A stretch of 64,000 nucleotides of DNA from Aporrectodea caliginosa (lineage: Eukaryota > Annelida > Clitellata > Crassiclitellata > Lumbricidae): positions 124,001-188,000 of the forward strand of contig JACEVL010000430.1 of NCBI GenBank assembly GCA_020284085.1, read 5' to 3'. The notes beneath the pieces are model-generated. The model worked only from the letters and a program-made list of their open reading frames with translations, was not told the origin of the DNA and made no database searches. The first letter of the stretch is position 1. Each line of letters opens with the position of its first letter. This document shows positions 1-10,552 of the stretch, one piece after another. The position numbers and the translations under genes are program-made.

Positions 1-420
1 AGAAAACAGCTTAAAATGCTACCATTACAGTCTGGAAATTCAAAAAAATTTAGATAGGGGAGGGGTCGCATCCCCTCCCCAAACCCCTCCCCAAACTCAA
101 ACCAAGCTACATGTAAGCTACGAGTGACAGCTGGTTCCTATCAGTACTCAAATTATAGAGCTATTTTGTTCAGATGACAGCTTAAAATGCTACCATTACA
201 GTGTGGAAATTCAAAAAATTTTGCATGGGGAAGGGTCGCATCCCCTCATCAAACCCCTCCCCAAACTCAAACACAACTCAAGCTGCATGTAAGCTACGAG
301 TGAGAGCTGGTTCCTATCAGCACTCAAATTGTAGAGCAATTTTGTTCAAATGACAGCTTAAAATGCTACCATTACAGTGTGGAAATTAAAAATTTTAGAT
401 GGGGAGGGGCACATCTCCCT
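1..420. repeat. Satellite-like tandem repeat, unit about 174 bp
   Basis: The block starting AGCTTAAAATGCTACCATTA recurs at about 7, 179 and 354, each followed by a C/G-rich stretch with paired CCCCTCCCC motifs. That gives about 2.4 units of 172-175 bp, and the array is cut by the window start. No coding signal is visible. The total array length cannot be judged from here. Confidence 0.8.
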
Positions 421-520
421 CCCAAACCCCTCCCCTGCTCGGCGCTGCGCGCCTCGCCGATCGTCCTTCGGCCGCTCCTTCACCGGTCCCCCAAAACCCA
501 AGACCAAGTCTCCGCCTATG

Positions 521-521
521 G

Positions 522-554
<33 letters not shown>

Positions 555-640
555 TATATATAATACATACACATATGACGTGTATGTGCAGATATTATAT
601 ATGTATTTACGTGTATATACATGCATATATATTTTTATAC
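521..640. repeat. (TA)n microsatellite and AT-rich flank
   Basis: An alternating TA run at about 521-562 grades into TACATA/TATG-rich sequence. Short ORFs across it encode only IYIYIY-type runs and are not genes. Confidence 0.85.
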
Positions 641-779
641 CAACGAACAATGTATGTGATAAGTATACAAACTATAATTGGGTAGCATAGATGAGCATGC
701 AGTGCAAGTGGTGTGTCGGCTTAGTGAGTGTGGTGGCGTGCTGGGATGACGCAGTATATGAGGAATAGAGAGGAATAAA

Positions 780-1745
780 GAGGAACAAAGAGGAGGAGGA
801 GGAGGAGTGGAATTTTGTCGGATGAAGTTGATGGAAGATGATGACAAAGGTCGGACTGAGCCGCGATTAGGATGCTCCAGCGGAGGATGAAGAGGAGGAG
901 GAGGGAGAAGTAGGATGAAGAGGAGGAGGAGGATGAGGAGGAGGAGGATGAAGAGGAGGAGGAGGAGGATGAAGAGGAGGACGAAGAGGAGAAGGAAGAG
1001 AAGGAGGATGAGAGGAGGAGGGAGGAGAGAGAAGGAGGAAGAGAAGGAGGATGAGAGGAGGAGGAAGAGGAGAAGGAAGAGAGAGGAGGAGGAGAGGAGG
1101 AAGATGAGGATGAAGAGGAGGAGAAGGAAGAGGAGGAGGAAGAGGAGGAGGGAAGAGGAGAAGGAAGAGGAGAAGGAAGAGAAGGAGGAGAGGAGGACGA
1201 AGAGGAGGAGGAGAAGGAAGAGAGGATGATGAAGAGGAGAAGGAGGAAAAGGAGGGGAGGAGGAAGAGAGGGGAGGAGGAGGAGGTGGAAGAGGAGGAAC
1301 ACGAATAAGAGGAGTAGGAGGAAAGGAGGAAGAAGAGGATGGAAAAGGAGGAGGTGGAGGATGAAGAGGAGGAGGAGGCGGAGGATGAAGGGGATGATGA
1401 TGAAGGGGACGATGAAGAGGATGAAGAGGAGTAGGATGAAGAGGTGGATGAAGAAGAGAGGATGAAGAGTAGGAGGAGGAGGAGGAGGAGGATATTGAAG
1501 AGGATGAAGAGGCGGCGAGTGAAGAGTAATAGATGGAGGATGGGGAGGAAGACGAGGAGAAAAGGACGAAGAGAGTGAACGGGAGGAAGAGAAGGTAAAG
1601 GAGGAGGAGAACAAAAGGGAGGAAGACAAAAGGAAAAAGACAAATCAGAGGTTTCCCTTGATTGAGTGAAGAGGATAAATAGGAGGATAAATAAGACGAA
1701 TGAAGAGGATAAATAGGAGGAGGAGGAAGAGGAGAAGAGAAGTTG
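780..1745. repeat. Polypurine tract (GAGGAGGA/GATGAAGAG)n
   Basis: Almost 1 kb of the + strand is purine, built from GAGGAG, GATGAAGAG and GAAGGA units with few interruptions. The ORFs on either strand (Arg/Glu/Lys-rich on +, Ser/Leu/Pro-rich on -) follow from the composition and are not treated as genes. A tract of this length could form intramolecular triplex DNA. Confidence 0.85.
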
Positions 1746-1810
1746 GAGTGTGGAATTAACCTGCGTTGCTATGCAGCATCTCTTCCATCCCGCTAACTGT
1801 GAGTCTGACG

Positions 1811-1905
1811 GCTTCAATCAATCAATCAATCAGTCAGTCATTCAATTAATCAGAATTAATATATCGCCCCTTCAGGATTCCTACGCAGAAGCGCTGCAGA
1901 CCCAG
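1811..1905 (-). repeat. Retroelement 3'-end fragment with (AATC)n tail
   Basis: A CAATCAAT run at 1815-1850 is followed by an ATATCGCCCCTTCAGGATTC-like segment and AGAAGCGCTG. This is a diverged minus-strand copy of the GCGCCTCTGAGT...GGCGCTATATAAAT 3' end found many times in the window. Confidence 0.5.
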
Positions 1906-2104
1906 CAGGCCAAGCGGAAGTCTTAAGCGGCAGATGGAACTGAGAGCAGGCAAGGTTAGGGAGGTGGGGTATTGCCAAAGGGAGCTCGTTACATGTATAC
2001 AGTCGGACCAGGACAGAAAAAGATCGGCGCTGCATTGTAGCAGTGCGCGTCAAGTCACCATCAGCATAGGGCAACATACGGCCTAACTCCGCCACTGTTT
2101 TTAC

Positions 2105-2200
2105 TCTGACAGTGCCAGTCCAAAGCCTGTATACAGGAGGAGGGCGACGCTGATGATCTTTGTTATCACTCAGTGTCGTTTAAACAAAAACTACTACATA
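2105..2200 (+). repeat. Dispersed repeat with GAGGGCGACGCT core
   Basis: This copy contains GTGCCAGTCC, then GGAGGAGGGCGACGCTGATG, then a CAGTGTCGTTTAAAC segment. The same order recurs at 12900-13080, 24490-24620, 43553-43650 (minus), 53096-53190 (minus) and 61295-61365 (minus). No protein is encoded, and the repeat class is not recognised. Confidence 0.6.
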
Positions 2201-2955
2201 CGGTCTTTGAACCGACCCTTGACATGTCTTTTATTTATATTAGTGTTGTACATGGTATGATGTGAACCTTTTATCCATTTCATGTATTTTTAATAGTGAA
2301 TAAAGTTGAAACATATTTTGCTTTTTTGTATTGTAGTGTAGAACTCACAGTAGGTATGAGGCCTACTTAGTTAGGTTTTCATAATCAAAATTATCTTCAT
2401 TTATTTTAACGGTTGTTCTGCAACCATTCTTAGTTTAAATAAAATTAATATTGTCTCATTTTCTGGGGTATGTGAATCTGCAATATTAGCCCGCGATTGG
2501 CATACGCCCCCGAGCTGCCCTTAAAATCTTAGGGCGTCCCTCTGTGGTAAGATGTTGCCCATGCCGGGTATAATAGGGATTGTGGCGTTGAGAGAGAAGG
2601 ATTGCCGGGAATGGAAAGGGCAACTGGACAGACATGAGCTCAAGTGTGACGGCAAGTAAGAAAGTAAGTAAGTAAGTATGGTATTTAATACACTATTTGC
2701 AAACAGACAATGAGACAACAGTTATATAATGATTGTGATAAAAACATCGAAGTATAAATAATAAAAATAATAATAATAATGTGTTAATAGTTAATATAAG
2801 ACGACAATACGAGCGTTCCAAGCCTAGGCGCCCATCCCAAGATCAAATCTTTTAAACTGTGAATCCTGTGATCATTGTTCTAGCTGACGTGTCATGTTTG
2901 AGGCGATTGATATTATTATCGAAAAAGCGTTAAATCAAATTTCAGCCAATTCTTG
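2201..2955. other. No gene seen; AT-rich sequence
   Basis: This stretch contains an AATAAAGTTGAAAC-type sequence near 2298, an (AAGT)n run near 2655-2680 and an (AAT)n run near 2760. No supported exon or known repeat end was recognised. Confidence 0.5.
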
Positions 2956-3470
2956 TGAGTCCATAAAAAGTATCCCTCCCGATTGGAACCGAATGGATAC
3001 GACCTCGACCGTATGGGACCAATCTCAGCCGATTGTTTACGATCTCAGCCGAGTGGTTCCAATCTAAGCCGAGTGAATCCGGTATGGGAGGGGTTTAGGG
3101 TAATGGTATCACTCTGGCACGAAGAGCAGAAGATCAGCATGGACGCGGGATCGATTCCCGCTTAGCTCCAGACGGGGGACTCAGCCTTTCATTCGTCAGA
3201 TGTCGTTTTATCAAATGAGCAGTAGGACATGATGGTCGCCTTGCATGGCTGCCAAAACAGTTAAATTGTCTCTCCTGTACGAACTTGTGATCATCCGTTC
3301 ATACTATATGAATTGTAATCATACGTTCATACTATATGAATTGTAATCATACTGCGGTTGAAAACGATAACCGAAGATTGTTATATTATTATATGAGCCG
3401 AATGCGTCCGATCATAGCCGAGTGAATCCGACCTGAGCCGAATGCTTCCGACTTCAGCGGAGTTACTGGG
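2956..3470. repeat. Degenerate 17-19 bp repeat (AGCCGAGTGAATCCGA-like), split by a SINE
   Basis: Units of the form AGCCGA(G/A)TG..TCCGA(T/C)C occur at 2970-3083 and again at 3392-3470. The intervening 300 bp is a tRNA-derived SINE, so the array was probably continuous before insertion. Confidence 0.65.
3084..3390 (+). mobile_element. tRNA-derived SINE
   Basis: An A-box-like GTTTAGGGTAATGGTAT and a B box, GGATCGATTCCCGC (about 3147-3160), mark a tRNA-like pol III promoter. The body includes CTCAGCCTTTCATTCGTCAG, a GCCTTGCATGGCTGCC segment and TTGTGATCATCCGTTCATAC, ending in a TTA-rich tail. Related copies lie at about 22846, 23796, 25133 and 26168. Confidence 0.75.
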
Positions 3471-3509
3471 AGATGCGAATTCTGCAACCAGTTGCGTTCA
3501 TCTGCTCTG

Positions 3510-3510
3510 G

Positions 3511-3568
<58 letters not shown>

Positions 3569-3602
3569 CGTATATATATGCATATATATATATACATATA
3601 TC
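3510..3602. repeat. (TA)n microsatellite
   Basis: A long alternating AT run has one GCG interruption and a degenerate 3' part. It encodes nothing but Tyr/Ile repeats. Confidence 0.9.
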
Positions 3603-3694
3603 TGCGTCTGTGCTCTTGTCTCTTTCTCTGTCTGTTTCGTTCGCTGTTTGTGTCCGGCTATTGACTTTTCGACCGAATGACCATCTGCAAAGTT

Positions 3695-3955
3695 AATGGT
3701 CAGTCGGTCGGTCAGTCGGCGTGGCCGTTTGTTATCACTGCGCTGCCTATATCGCCGGCATCATTTATGCTGAGAGGAACACAAACAGACAAACATTCAC
3801 ACAGACAAACAGACAGGCAGACGGACGTACAGATACACTCATGAACTTGCTTGATCTGTGCGTTCTTTGAGAGTGACTCAGAGACAGACAGACAGGCATA
3901 GACAGACAGACAGACAGGCATAGACAGACGGATAGACAGACAGAGATAGAGAGGA
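3695..3955. repeat. (GACA)n-rich tract
   Basis: GTCGGTCAGTCG units near 3700-3720 lead into ACAGACAGACAG runs at about 3780-3830 and 3880-3950. Confidence 0.8.
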
Positions 3956-4147
3956 AGGCTCTTGATCTGTGCGTTGTGCGGCCAATCTGCGTATAATCAG
4001 GACATCGTCGATGGCAACAAACGTTCTATGTCTCCCTGCAGACACTCAAACGCATGCAGTCCTCTGATAGTGCCATCGGTCGAGATCCGACGACGGCCAT
4101 ATTGACCGCCATCTTGGGTCAAGGCCGACGTCAGTGAAACGACGTTA

Positions 4148-5776
4148 ATGATTGACTCTGTCTTCCTATGTCGTCCTTTGGTGTCCTCTGTCTTCTTATG
4201 TGTTACTCTGTCTCTCTGTGTCTTCTTATGTCTCTCTGTGTCTTCTTGTGTCTCTCTGTGTCTTCCTATGTCTTCCTTTGGCATCCTCTGTCTTCTTATG
4301 TGTTACTCTGTCTCTCTGTGTCTTCTTATGTCTCTCTGTGTCTTCTTATGTCTCTCTGTGTCTTCCTATGTCTTCCTTTGGCATCCTCTGTCTTCTTATG
4401 TGTTACTCTGTCTCTCTGTGTCTTCTTATGTCTCTCTGTGTCTTCTTGTGTCTCTCTGTGTCTTCCTATGTCTTCCTTTGGCATCCTCTGTCTTCTTATG
4501 TGTTACTCTGTCTCTCTGTGTCTTCTTATGTCTCTCTGTGTCTTCTAGTGTCTCTCTGTGTCTTCCTATGTCTTCCTTTGGCATCCTCTGTCTTCTTATG
4601 TGTTACTCTGTCTCTCTGTGTCTTCTTATGTCTCTCTGTGTCTTCTTATGTCTCTCTGTGTCTCTCTGTGTCTTCCTATGTCTTCCTTTGGCATCCTCTG
4701 TCTTCTTATGTGTTACTCTGTCTCTCTGTGTCTTCTTATGTCTCTCTGTGTCTTCTTATGTCTCTCTGTGTCTTCTTATGTCTCTCTGTGTCTTCTTATG
4801 TCTCTCTGTGTCTTCTTATGTCTCTCTGTGTCTTCCTTTGGCATCCTCTGTCTTCTTATGTGTTACTCTGTCTCTCTGTGTCTTCTTATGTCTCTCTGTG
4901 TCTTCTAGTGTCTCTCTGTGTCTTCCTATGGCTTCCTTTGGCATCCTCTGTCTTCTTATGTGTTACTCTGTCTCTCTGTGTCTTCTTATGTCTCTCTGTG
5001 TCTTCTTATGTCTCTCTGTGTCTTCTTGTATCTCTTTGTGTCTTCCTATGTCTTCCTTTGGCATCCTTTGTCTTCTTATGTGTTACTCTGTCTCTCTGTG
5101 TCTTCTTATGTCTCTCTGTGTCTTCTTATGTCTCTCTGTGTCTTCTTATGTCTCTCTGTGTCTTCTTATGTCTCTCTGTGTCTTCTTATGTCTCTCTGTG
5201 TCTTCTTATGTCTCTCTGTGTCTTCTTATGTCTCTCTGTGTCTTCCTTTGGCATCCTCTGTCTTCTTATGTGTTACTCTGTCTCTCTGTGTCTTCTTATG
5301 TCTCTCTGTGTCTTCTAGTGTCTCTCTGTGTCTTCCTATGGCTTCCTTTGGCATCCTCTGTCTTCTTATGTGTTACTCTGTCTCTCTGTGTCTTCTTATG
5401 TCTCTCTGTGTCTTCTAGTGTCTCTCTGTGTCTTCCTATGGCTTCCTTTGGCATCCTCTGTCTTCTTATGTGTTACTCTGTCTCTCTGTGTCTTCTTATG
5501 TCTCGCTGTGTCTTCTTATGTCTCTCTGTGTCTTCTTATGTCTCTCTGTGTCTTCCTATGTCTTCCTTTGGCATCCTCTGTCTTCTTCTGATGTGTTCTT
5601 CTGTCTCTCTGTTTCTTCTTATGTCTTCCTTTGGCATCCTCACTTCCTCAGTCATATATTCTGCTGTCTTCATCTGTCTGTGTCTTTCTATGTCCCCCTT
5701 TGGCATCCTCTGTCTTCTAATGTCTTCCTCTGTCTTCCTCGGTCTCTCTGTGTCTTCCTGTGTCTTCATTTGTTAA
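4148..5776. repeat. 20-bp minisatellite (TCTTCTTATGTCTCTCTGTG)n with ~100-bp higher-order unit
   Basis: About 1.6 kb is built of 20-bp variants of TCTTCTTATGTCTCTCTGTG. A marker unit, TCTTCCTTTGGCATCCTCTG, recurs near 4271, 4371, 4471, 4571, 4681, 4831, 4931, 5051, 5241, 5341, 5441 and 5561, so several 100-bp (five-unit) blocks are evident. Because the units lack stop codons, the + strand is open for over 500 codons of Leu/Cys/Val/Ser repeats. There is no start context, domain or splice evidence, and it is not a gene. Confidence 0.92.
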
Positions 5777-5934
5777 TATTCAATATTCGTTTAATTTAAC
5801 AAATCCAGTTGCCACGAACTCAACTGGTTACAAGCAACACCAATTAGCATCCTGTATGCAGTCAAACTTGAGTTATAGTTATTCAAGACAATTACAAGTG
5901 ATTATGAGACAATAACAATTAATATATATCTTTA

Positions 5935-7000
5935 AACAAGACTGCGGAATTTGGCTTCCTCTGTCTTCTTCCGTCCTCCTATGTATATCTCTGTCTCTCT
6001 GTGTCTTCCTTTGGCTTCCTCTGACATGTCTTCTGTCTTCCTATGTCTGTCTCTGTCCCTCTGTGTCTTGCTGTGGCTTCCTTTGGCATCCTCTGTCTAA
6101 TTCTGTTGTCTTCCTCTGTCTCTATTTGTCTTCCAATGTCTTCCTTTGGCATCAGTAATCCCGTACTAAACCAAAGAGAACCAGACCGCCAGCATCAGGC
6201 GCCATGTTAATCTAGAAATTGTTACTGGTACGGCGTTCCGGTCGTCAAAAAAGAACCGGAACGCCGTTCCGGTGCGTTCCGGTTTCAACCGCTCCCTGAT
6301 TAGCATCCTATATGTTTTCTTCTGTCTTTCTTTGTTTTCCTCTGGCTTCCTTTGGCATCCTCTGTTTTCTTCTGTTGTCTTCCTCTGTCTCTCTCTCTCT
6401 CTGTGTCTTCCTATGTTTTCCTATGGCAGCCTCTATTTTCTTCTGTTATCTTCCTCTGTCTCTATTTGTCTCCCTATGTCTCTCTTTGGCAGCCTCTGTC
6501 CTATTCTGTTGTCTTCCTCTGTCTCTCTGTGTCCTCATATGTATTCCTTTGGCATCCTATGTCATCTTCTGCCTTTCTTTGTCTTCCTTTCTCTTCCTTT
6601 GGCATACTCTGACTTCTTCTGTCTTACTCTGTCCTCCTGTATCTTCTTCTGTCTTGCTCTGAATTATTCTGCCTTCCTCTGTCCTCTTACATGTATGTCT
6701 TCTTCTGCCTTCCTCTGCCTTTCTGTCTTACTTTGCCCTCCTGTGTCTTCTTCTGCCTTCCTCTGTCTTTCTGTCTTACTTTGCCCTCCTGTGTCTTCTT
6801 CTGCCTTCCTCTGTCTTTCTGTCTTACTCTGTCCTCCTATGTCTTCTTCTGTATTGCTCTGAATTCTTCTGCCTTCCTCTGTCCTCTTATAAATGCCTTC
6901 TGCTGCCTTCCTCTGTCTTACTCTGTCCTCCTGTGTCTTGTTATGCCTTCTTCTGTCTTCCTCTGTCTTCCTGTCGTCTTCTTTTGTCTTCCTGTGTCTC
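5935..7000. repeat. Diverged relatives of the 20-bp minisatellite
   Basis: CTTCCTCTGTCTTC, CTTTGGCATCCTCTG and CTTCTGTCTTACTCTG variants continue the same C/T-rich pattern with much more divergence. A non-repetitive gap at about 6150-6300 holds an inverted repeat. The ORFs through it are repeat artefacts. Confidence 0.8.
6230..6267. repeat. Perfect 13-bp inverted repeat (hairpin)
   Basis: ACGGCGTTCCGGT at 6230-6242 is followed, after a 12-nt A-rich spacer, by its exact reverse complement at 6255-6267. A further GTTCCGGT lies just downstream. It could be a decayed transposon end. Confidence 0.8.
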
Positions 7001-7144
7001 ATCTACGTTCAATCGATATATTTGCACATAGATTGAACGAATGTTTATGTTCCTCAGATGTCTGTTATTCCTGACGTGTTTTGTCATTTTCTATCTCCTC
7101 TACTCTCCCATCCTCTCCTCTTATCATCTTCTCTCTTATCTTCC

Positions 7145-7335
7145 CATGGATGGATGGATTGTTGGATTGTTGGATTGTTGGATTGTTGTATGGACGAAAG
7201 GAGGGACGAAAGGAGTAAGGGAGGGAGGAAAGAATGGAAGGGTTGATTGGTGAATGATTAGCGCAAGGATGGGTACATGGAAGAATGAATGGATTGATGG
7301 GCGGACGGACCGACGGATGGATTGTTTGATGGCTC
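7145..7335. repeat. GGAT/ATTG simple-repeat region
   Basis: GATGGATGGATTGTTGGATTG units are followed by GGAGGGA- and GGATGGAT-like imperfect repeats. Nothing coding is supported. Confidence 0.7.
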
Positions 7336-7690
7336 TGAAATGCGCTATATAAACGCTCCTTTACAAGGTGTTGCACAACATGCAAACTATACGGATATAT
7401 CCATTATATATATTGATGTATGGATCAAGTTTAGCGCTAACATCTTGGAAAGGATTGTGAAATTTAATGGTTTAGCCGGAAGTCTCGTTACGACGTCGTT
7501 AAAGGCGGCGTCTACATGAAATATATAATCGTTGCACTATAGAAAGGATTTGTACGTCATGCACACGTAATTGAGCGGAGCAGGTTAATGTTTCTGTTTG
7601 TGTCACCCACGCACGCACGCCCGCGCGCACGTACCTTCCTTAAACAAACGAGTGGACTTCCTAGAATGACCAAGAATTGAAGAACTGGAG

Positions 7691-7755
<65 letters not shown>

Positions 7756-7949
7756 GTGTTGTGTGCGTAGGTGTGTGTGTGTGTGTAGGGGTGTGTAGAT
7801 GTGTGTGTGTGTGTGTGTAGGTGTGTGTAGGTGTGTGTAGGTGTGTGTCTGTGCGTGTGTGTGTAGCTGTGTGTGTGTTTATGTAGATGTGTGTGTGTGA
7901 GTGTGTAGCTGTGTGTGTGTGTGTGTGTGTGCGTGCGTGTGTGTGTTGC

Positions 7950-7972
<23 letters not shown>
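7691..7972. repeat. (GT)n microsatellite
   Basis: An uninterrupted GT run at about 7691-7753 is followed by GTGTGTAG/GTGTGTCT variants and a short TA run. The minus-strand His/Thr ORF is an artefact. Confidence 0.92.
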
Positions 7973-7978
<6 letters not shown>

Positions 7979-8012
<34 letters not shown>

Positions 8013-9175
8013 CTTTATTGCATCAACTGCAGCAACTGAACATCAGGGTTTAACAAACAAAGCATCATAAAAAGTTAACATAATATGCTCATTCATCGAG
8101 AACATTGTCAGTTGAGGCAATAGGTGTCCCCGAAGGGACCAATGGTCCCGCTAGACGGGGATACCCAACAGTGTCAGGCAAACAGGTCCTTTGATGGTTC
8201 TTCTAGCATTTTGTATTATTTTATATTAATCTCCTTAATTAACCTAGTCTAGCTTAACTAGTGTACACTCCATCTAATCATATGACATGGGAGAGTTGCT
8301 GCGTATTTCCGCTCCGTGCTGAGTGAGTCCCCCCCCCAATCCCACCCCCGGTTCGTTAGTGTCATTCCCCGTCAATGACCATCCTCCGTAGATTCCTCAA
8401 GTGGTTAATAGGTACTCCTTCATTAGTTGTTTAAAGTGATGCCTATTTTTCTCCTTCTGTATATGAGGCGGGATTGAATTCCAGACCTGCGGCCCCATTG
8501 ATTTAATACTAAACGACCTGAGGTTTGTGCGAGTTTTGATGGGCCTATAACATGATGCTCCTCTAGTGTTATAGTTATGCATATCCGAGGTCTTTGAGAA
8601 GTAATTTGTGAAAGACATTGGTAGAGCTCCATTTTCAAAGCGATGGAAGAGGTCTGCTATTTGATAGCTTCTTATTTGATTGATATTTAACAATTTTAAT
8701 GTCGTATAAATCGGATTAGTGCTAGCTCTTGCCTCTGCCCCCGCAACTATTTTAATTGCTTTATTTTGTAAAATTACCAACTTGTGCAGTCTTGACGGAT
8801 AGTTTGATGCCCAAATGAAATTGCAGTAACTCAAGTAGGGATATATTAGCGTATAATAGAGGGATTTCTTTATGTCTTCGAGAATCACGTAAGCTATCCT
8901 TTTCAGTATTCCTATGTTTTTGGCTATTTTTAAGGCTATATGATCAATGTGAGCCTTCCATGTTAGGTGTTGGTCTATGATTACTCCCAAGAATTTTGTG
9001 GAGTCTACTTGCTCAATAGGACTGCCATTTAGGAGCAATTCCCAGCTTACAGGCTTAATTTTCCTGTGGGACTTAAAGATTATAAAGTTCGTTTTATCAG
9101 TGTTAAGAGTCAGTTTATTTGCATTAAACCAATTATTTATTTTAGTTAAGTCTTGATTAACAATTTGCATCAGGG
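7979..9175 (-). mobile_element. 5'-truncated LINE (CR1/L2/Jockey-like)
   Basis: Read on the minus strand, an ORF2 C-terminal half (9170 to 8397) is followed by about 385 bp of 3' UTR and a (TTGA)n tail at 8012-7981. The microsatellite tail and 5' truncation are typical of non-LTR retrotransposons. No target-site duplication was identified with certainty. Confidence 0.8.
8397..9170 (-). CDS. LINE ORF2 reverse transcriptase C-terminal part (partial)
   Basis: This is 257 codons open to a stop at 8397-8399. The start shown is simply where the truncated frame begins. Early residues contain WFNANKLTLNTDKTNFIIF, which matches the conserved segment after the YADD box of non-LTR reverse transcriptases. 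It is followed by a TKFLGVIID motif, then IYPYLSYCNFIWA, and a C-terminal SMGPQVWNSIPP motif typical of CR1/L2/Jockey-type ORF2. The catalytic YADD box and the endonuclease domain are missing, so the element is dead unless supplied in trans. It is intact over its length, which suggests a fairly recent insertion compared with the decayed LINE scraps at 9.3-13.7 kb. Confidence 0.85.
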   Translation of the reverse strand: MQIVNQDLTKINNWFNANKLTLNTDKTNFIIFKSHRKIKPVSWELLLNGSPIEQVDSTKFLGVIIDQHLTWKAHIDHIALKIAKNIGILKRIAYVILEDIKKSLYYTLIYPYLSYCNFIWASNYPSRLHKLVILQNKAIKIVAGAEARASTNPIYTTLKLLNINQIRSYQIADLFHRFENGALPMSFTNYFSKTSDMHNYNTRGASCYRPIKTRTNLRSFSIKSMGPQVWNSIPPHIQKEKNRHHFKQLMKEYLLTT

Positions 9176-9254
9176 TCTCCGGAGATGCATTAGAGTAATA
9201 TATGTATATATATTTATATAATGCCAGCTATATGGTTGGCTACAGAAAATAAGA

Positions 9255-9450
9255 AACGATGACATTGGACAAGCATTAGGTATCCAAACAACTCACTCCG
9301 CTAGACAAAGTCGTTCAACGATAGTTTGGACATGTAGAGAGAATGCCAGCTGTCAGAAACCCACACAATGCACAACACTCAAATTCGAAGAAAAAAGACG
9401 CAGAGGCAGACCAAGACTGGCTGGTACACCACCTCCTTCCTACACTTCTA
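9255..9450 (+). pseudogene. LINE ORF2 C-terminal scrap (RRRGRPR motif)
   Basis: One frame carries KRRRGRPRLAGTP. A neighbouring frame gives FGHVERMP with a frameshift between them. GHVxRM followed by RRRGRPR is the usual C-terminal order in several LINE ORF2 proteins. The fragment is short and broken. Confidence 0.5.
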
Positions 9451-9559
9451 CTGAGTCGGTTTTCAAGGACTTTCAAGTTTCGACCTACCCTTGAATCAGA
9501 ACTGCGTCATCTTTTTTGTACTTTTAATTTAAAATCATGTGAACTCGACCCCCGTTTGT

Positions 9560-10340
9560 TATCGTAGATGTACTAGATGACATTGTCCCCTTCTTGCTCT
9601 ACTTGTTTAATAGGTCTCTTTCAGAAGGTCTCCTTCCAGCATCCCAGAAGCGTGCTATATATAGTGTTACCCACTCCTATAGAAGAAGCCCAACCTGGAT
9701 CCTAGTGTTTTCCAAAACTCTCGCCCTATCGCAAATCTTTCCTTTCTCTCAAAGACTTTAGAGCGACTCGTGTCTCTGCAACGTGTCTTAGCAGTCGGGC
9801 CTTGTATACCGCCCAGACAGTATGCCTTTAGCGCTCACCAGTCACCACTCGACTGGAACTGCTCTTCTTTTTCTTCTCTCTGACGTCTATTCTGCTATGG
9901 ATAAATCCCTTGTTATGTACTCTACTAGAACTTTTTGATGCATATTTAGCATTCGATATGGTAGACCATGATATTCTATTACACCGCCTTGAAATTTCTT
10001 TTGGTCTTAGTGGCCTTCCTCTTCTTTGGTTTCGCTCTTTTCTTACTGAGCGTCCCCAAATGGTTAAACTCCACGCCAACTCTGTGATCTTATCAGACTA
10101 CCTCTGGACGTCCTTTCTGCTCTTTAGACCGTCATTACCTTCTAGTACCTCGGTTTCGGACTGCCACAGCACAGTTGGCCCTTTGCAGAGGAATAACCTT
10201 CCATGCTATAACTCGTGCTGAGATCTTATCTGGGGGCATTAGTGTTTCAGCCCGTTCTCTTAAGACTTCTTTTTTCGAGGGGTTCTTCGCACTGACAGCG
10301 CCTCTGATTAGGTTGTACTGTGAAAGGCGCTTACATGTAG
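9560..10340 (+). pseudogene. Decayed LINE reverse transcriptase
   Basis: Frameshifted pieces match the finger/palm region of a CR1/L2-like reverse transcriptase. SRPIANLSFLSKTLERLV lies near 9715-9770. AFDMVDHDILLHRLEISFGL (the catalytic-box-A region) lies near 9950-10010, followed by LLWFRSFLTERPQMVKL. The segment ends with a GCGCCTCTGATTAGG...AAGGCGCTTAC variant of the window's common retroelement 3' end near 10281-10333. Stops and frame changes show it is not functional. Confidence 0.75.
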
Positions 10341-10514
10341 AAGTCCGTAAATAGAAAATACTACGATGGATTGACAGCATAAATGAGGACATGGCATCAC
10401 TTGACTATATATATACACTGGGGAGTGCTGGACTTGACGAGTGACGGAGGACAGTGGAGATCTTTCATTCGTACCCATCGCCATCAGAGGGCTGGCGTCA
10501 GGAAATGATGATAT

Positions 10515-10552
10515 GATATATATATATATACACACAAATATATATATATATA
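10515..10552. repeat. (TA)n microsatellite
   Basis: Two short TA runs are separated by CACACAA. Confidence 0.85.

Noticed and set aside
721..1817. Ser/Leu/Pro-rich proteins of about 300 residues on the minus strand
   Set aside because: They are translations of the pyrimidine strand of a polypurine tract.
4148..5776. A 542-residue membrane-like Leu/Cys/Val/Ser protein
   Set aside because: It is the translation of a 20-bp minisatellite lacking stop codons. Other frames are open too, and no domain, splice signal or non-repeat sequence supports it.
8397..9170. Host gene
   Set aside because: The protein carries non-LTR reverse transcriptase motifs and ends at a 3' UTR with a (TTGA)n tail, so it is a retrotransposon fragment.
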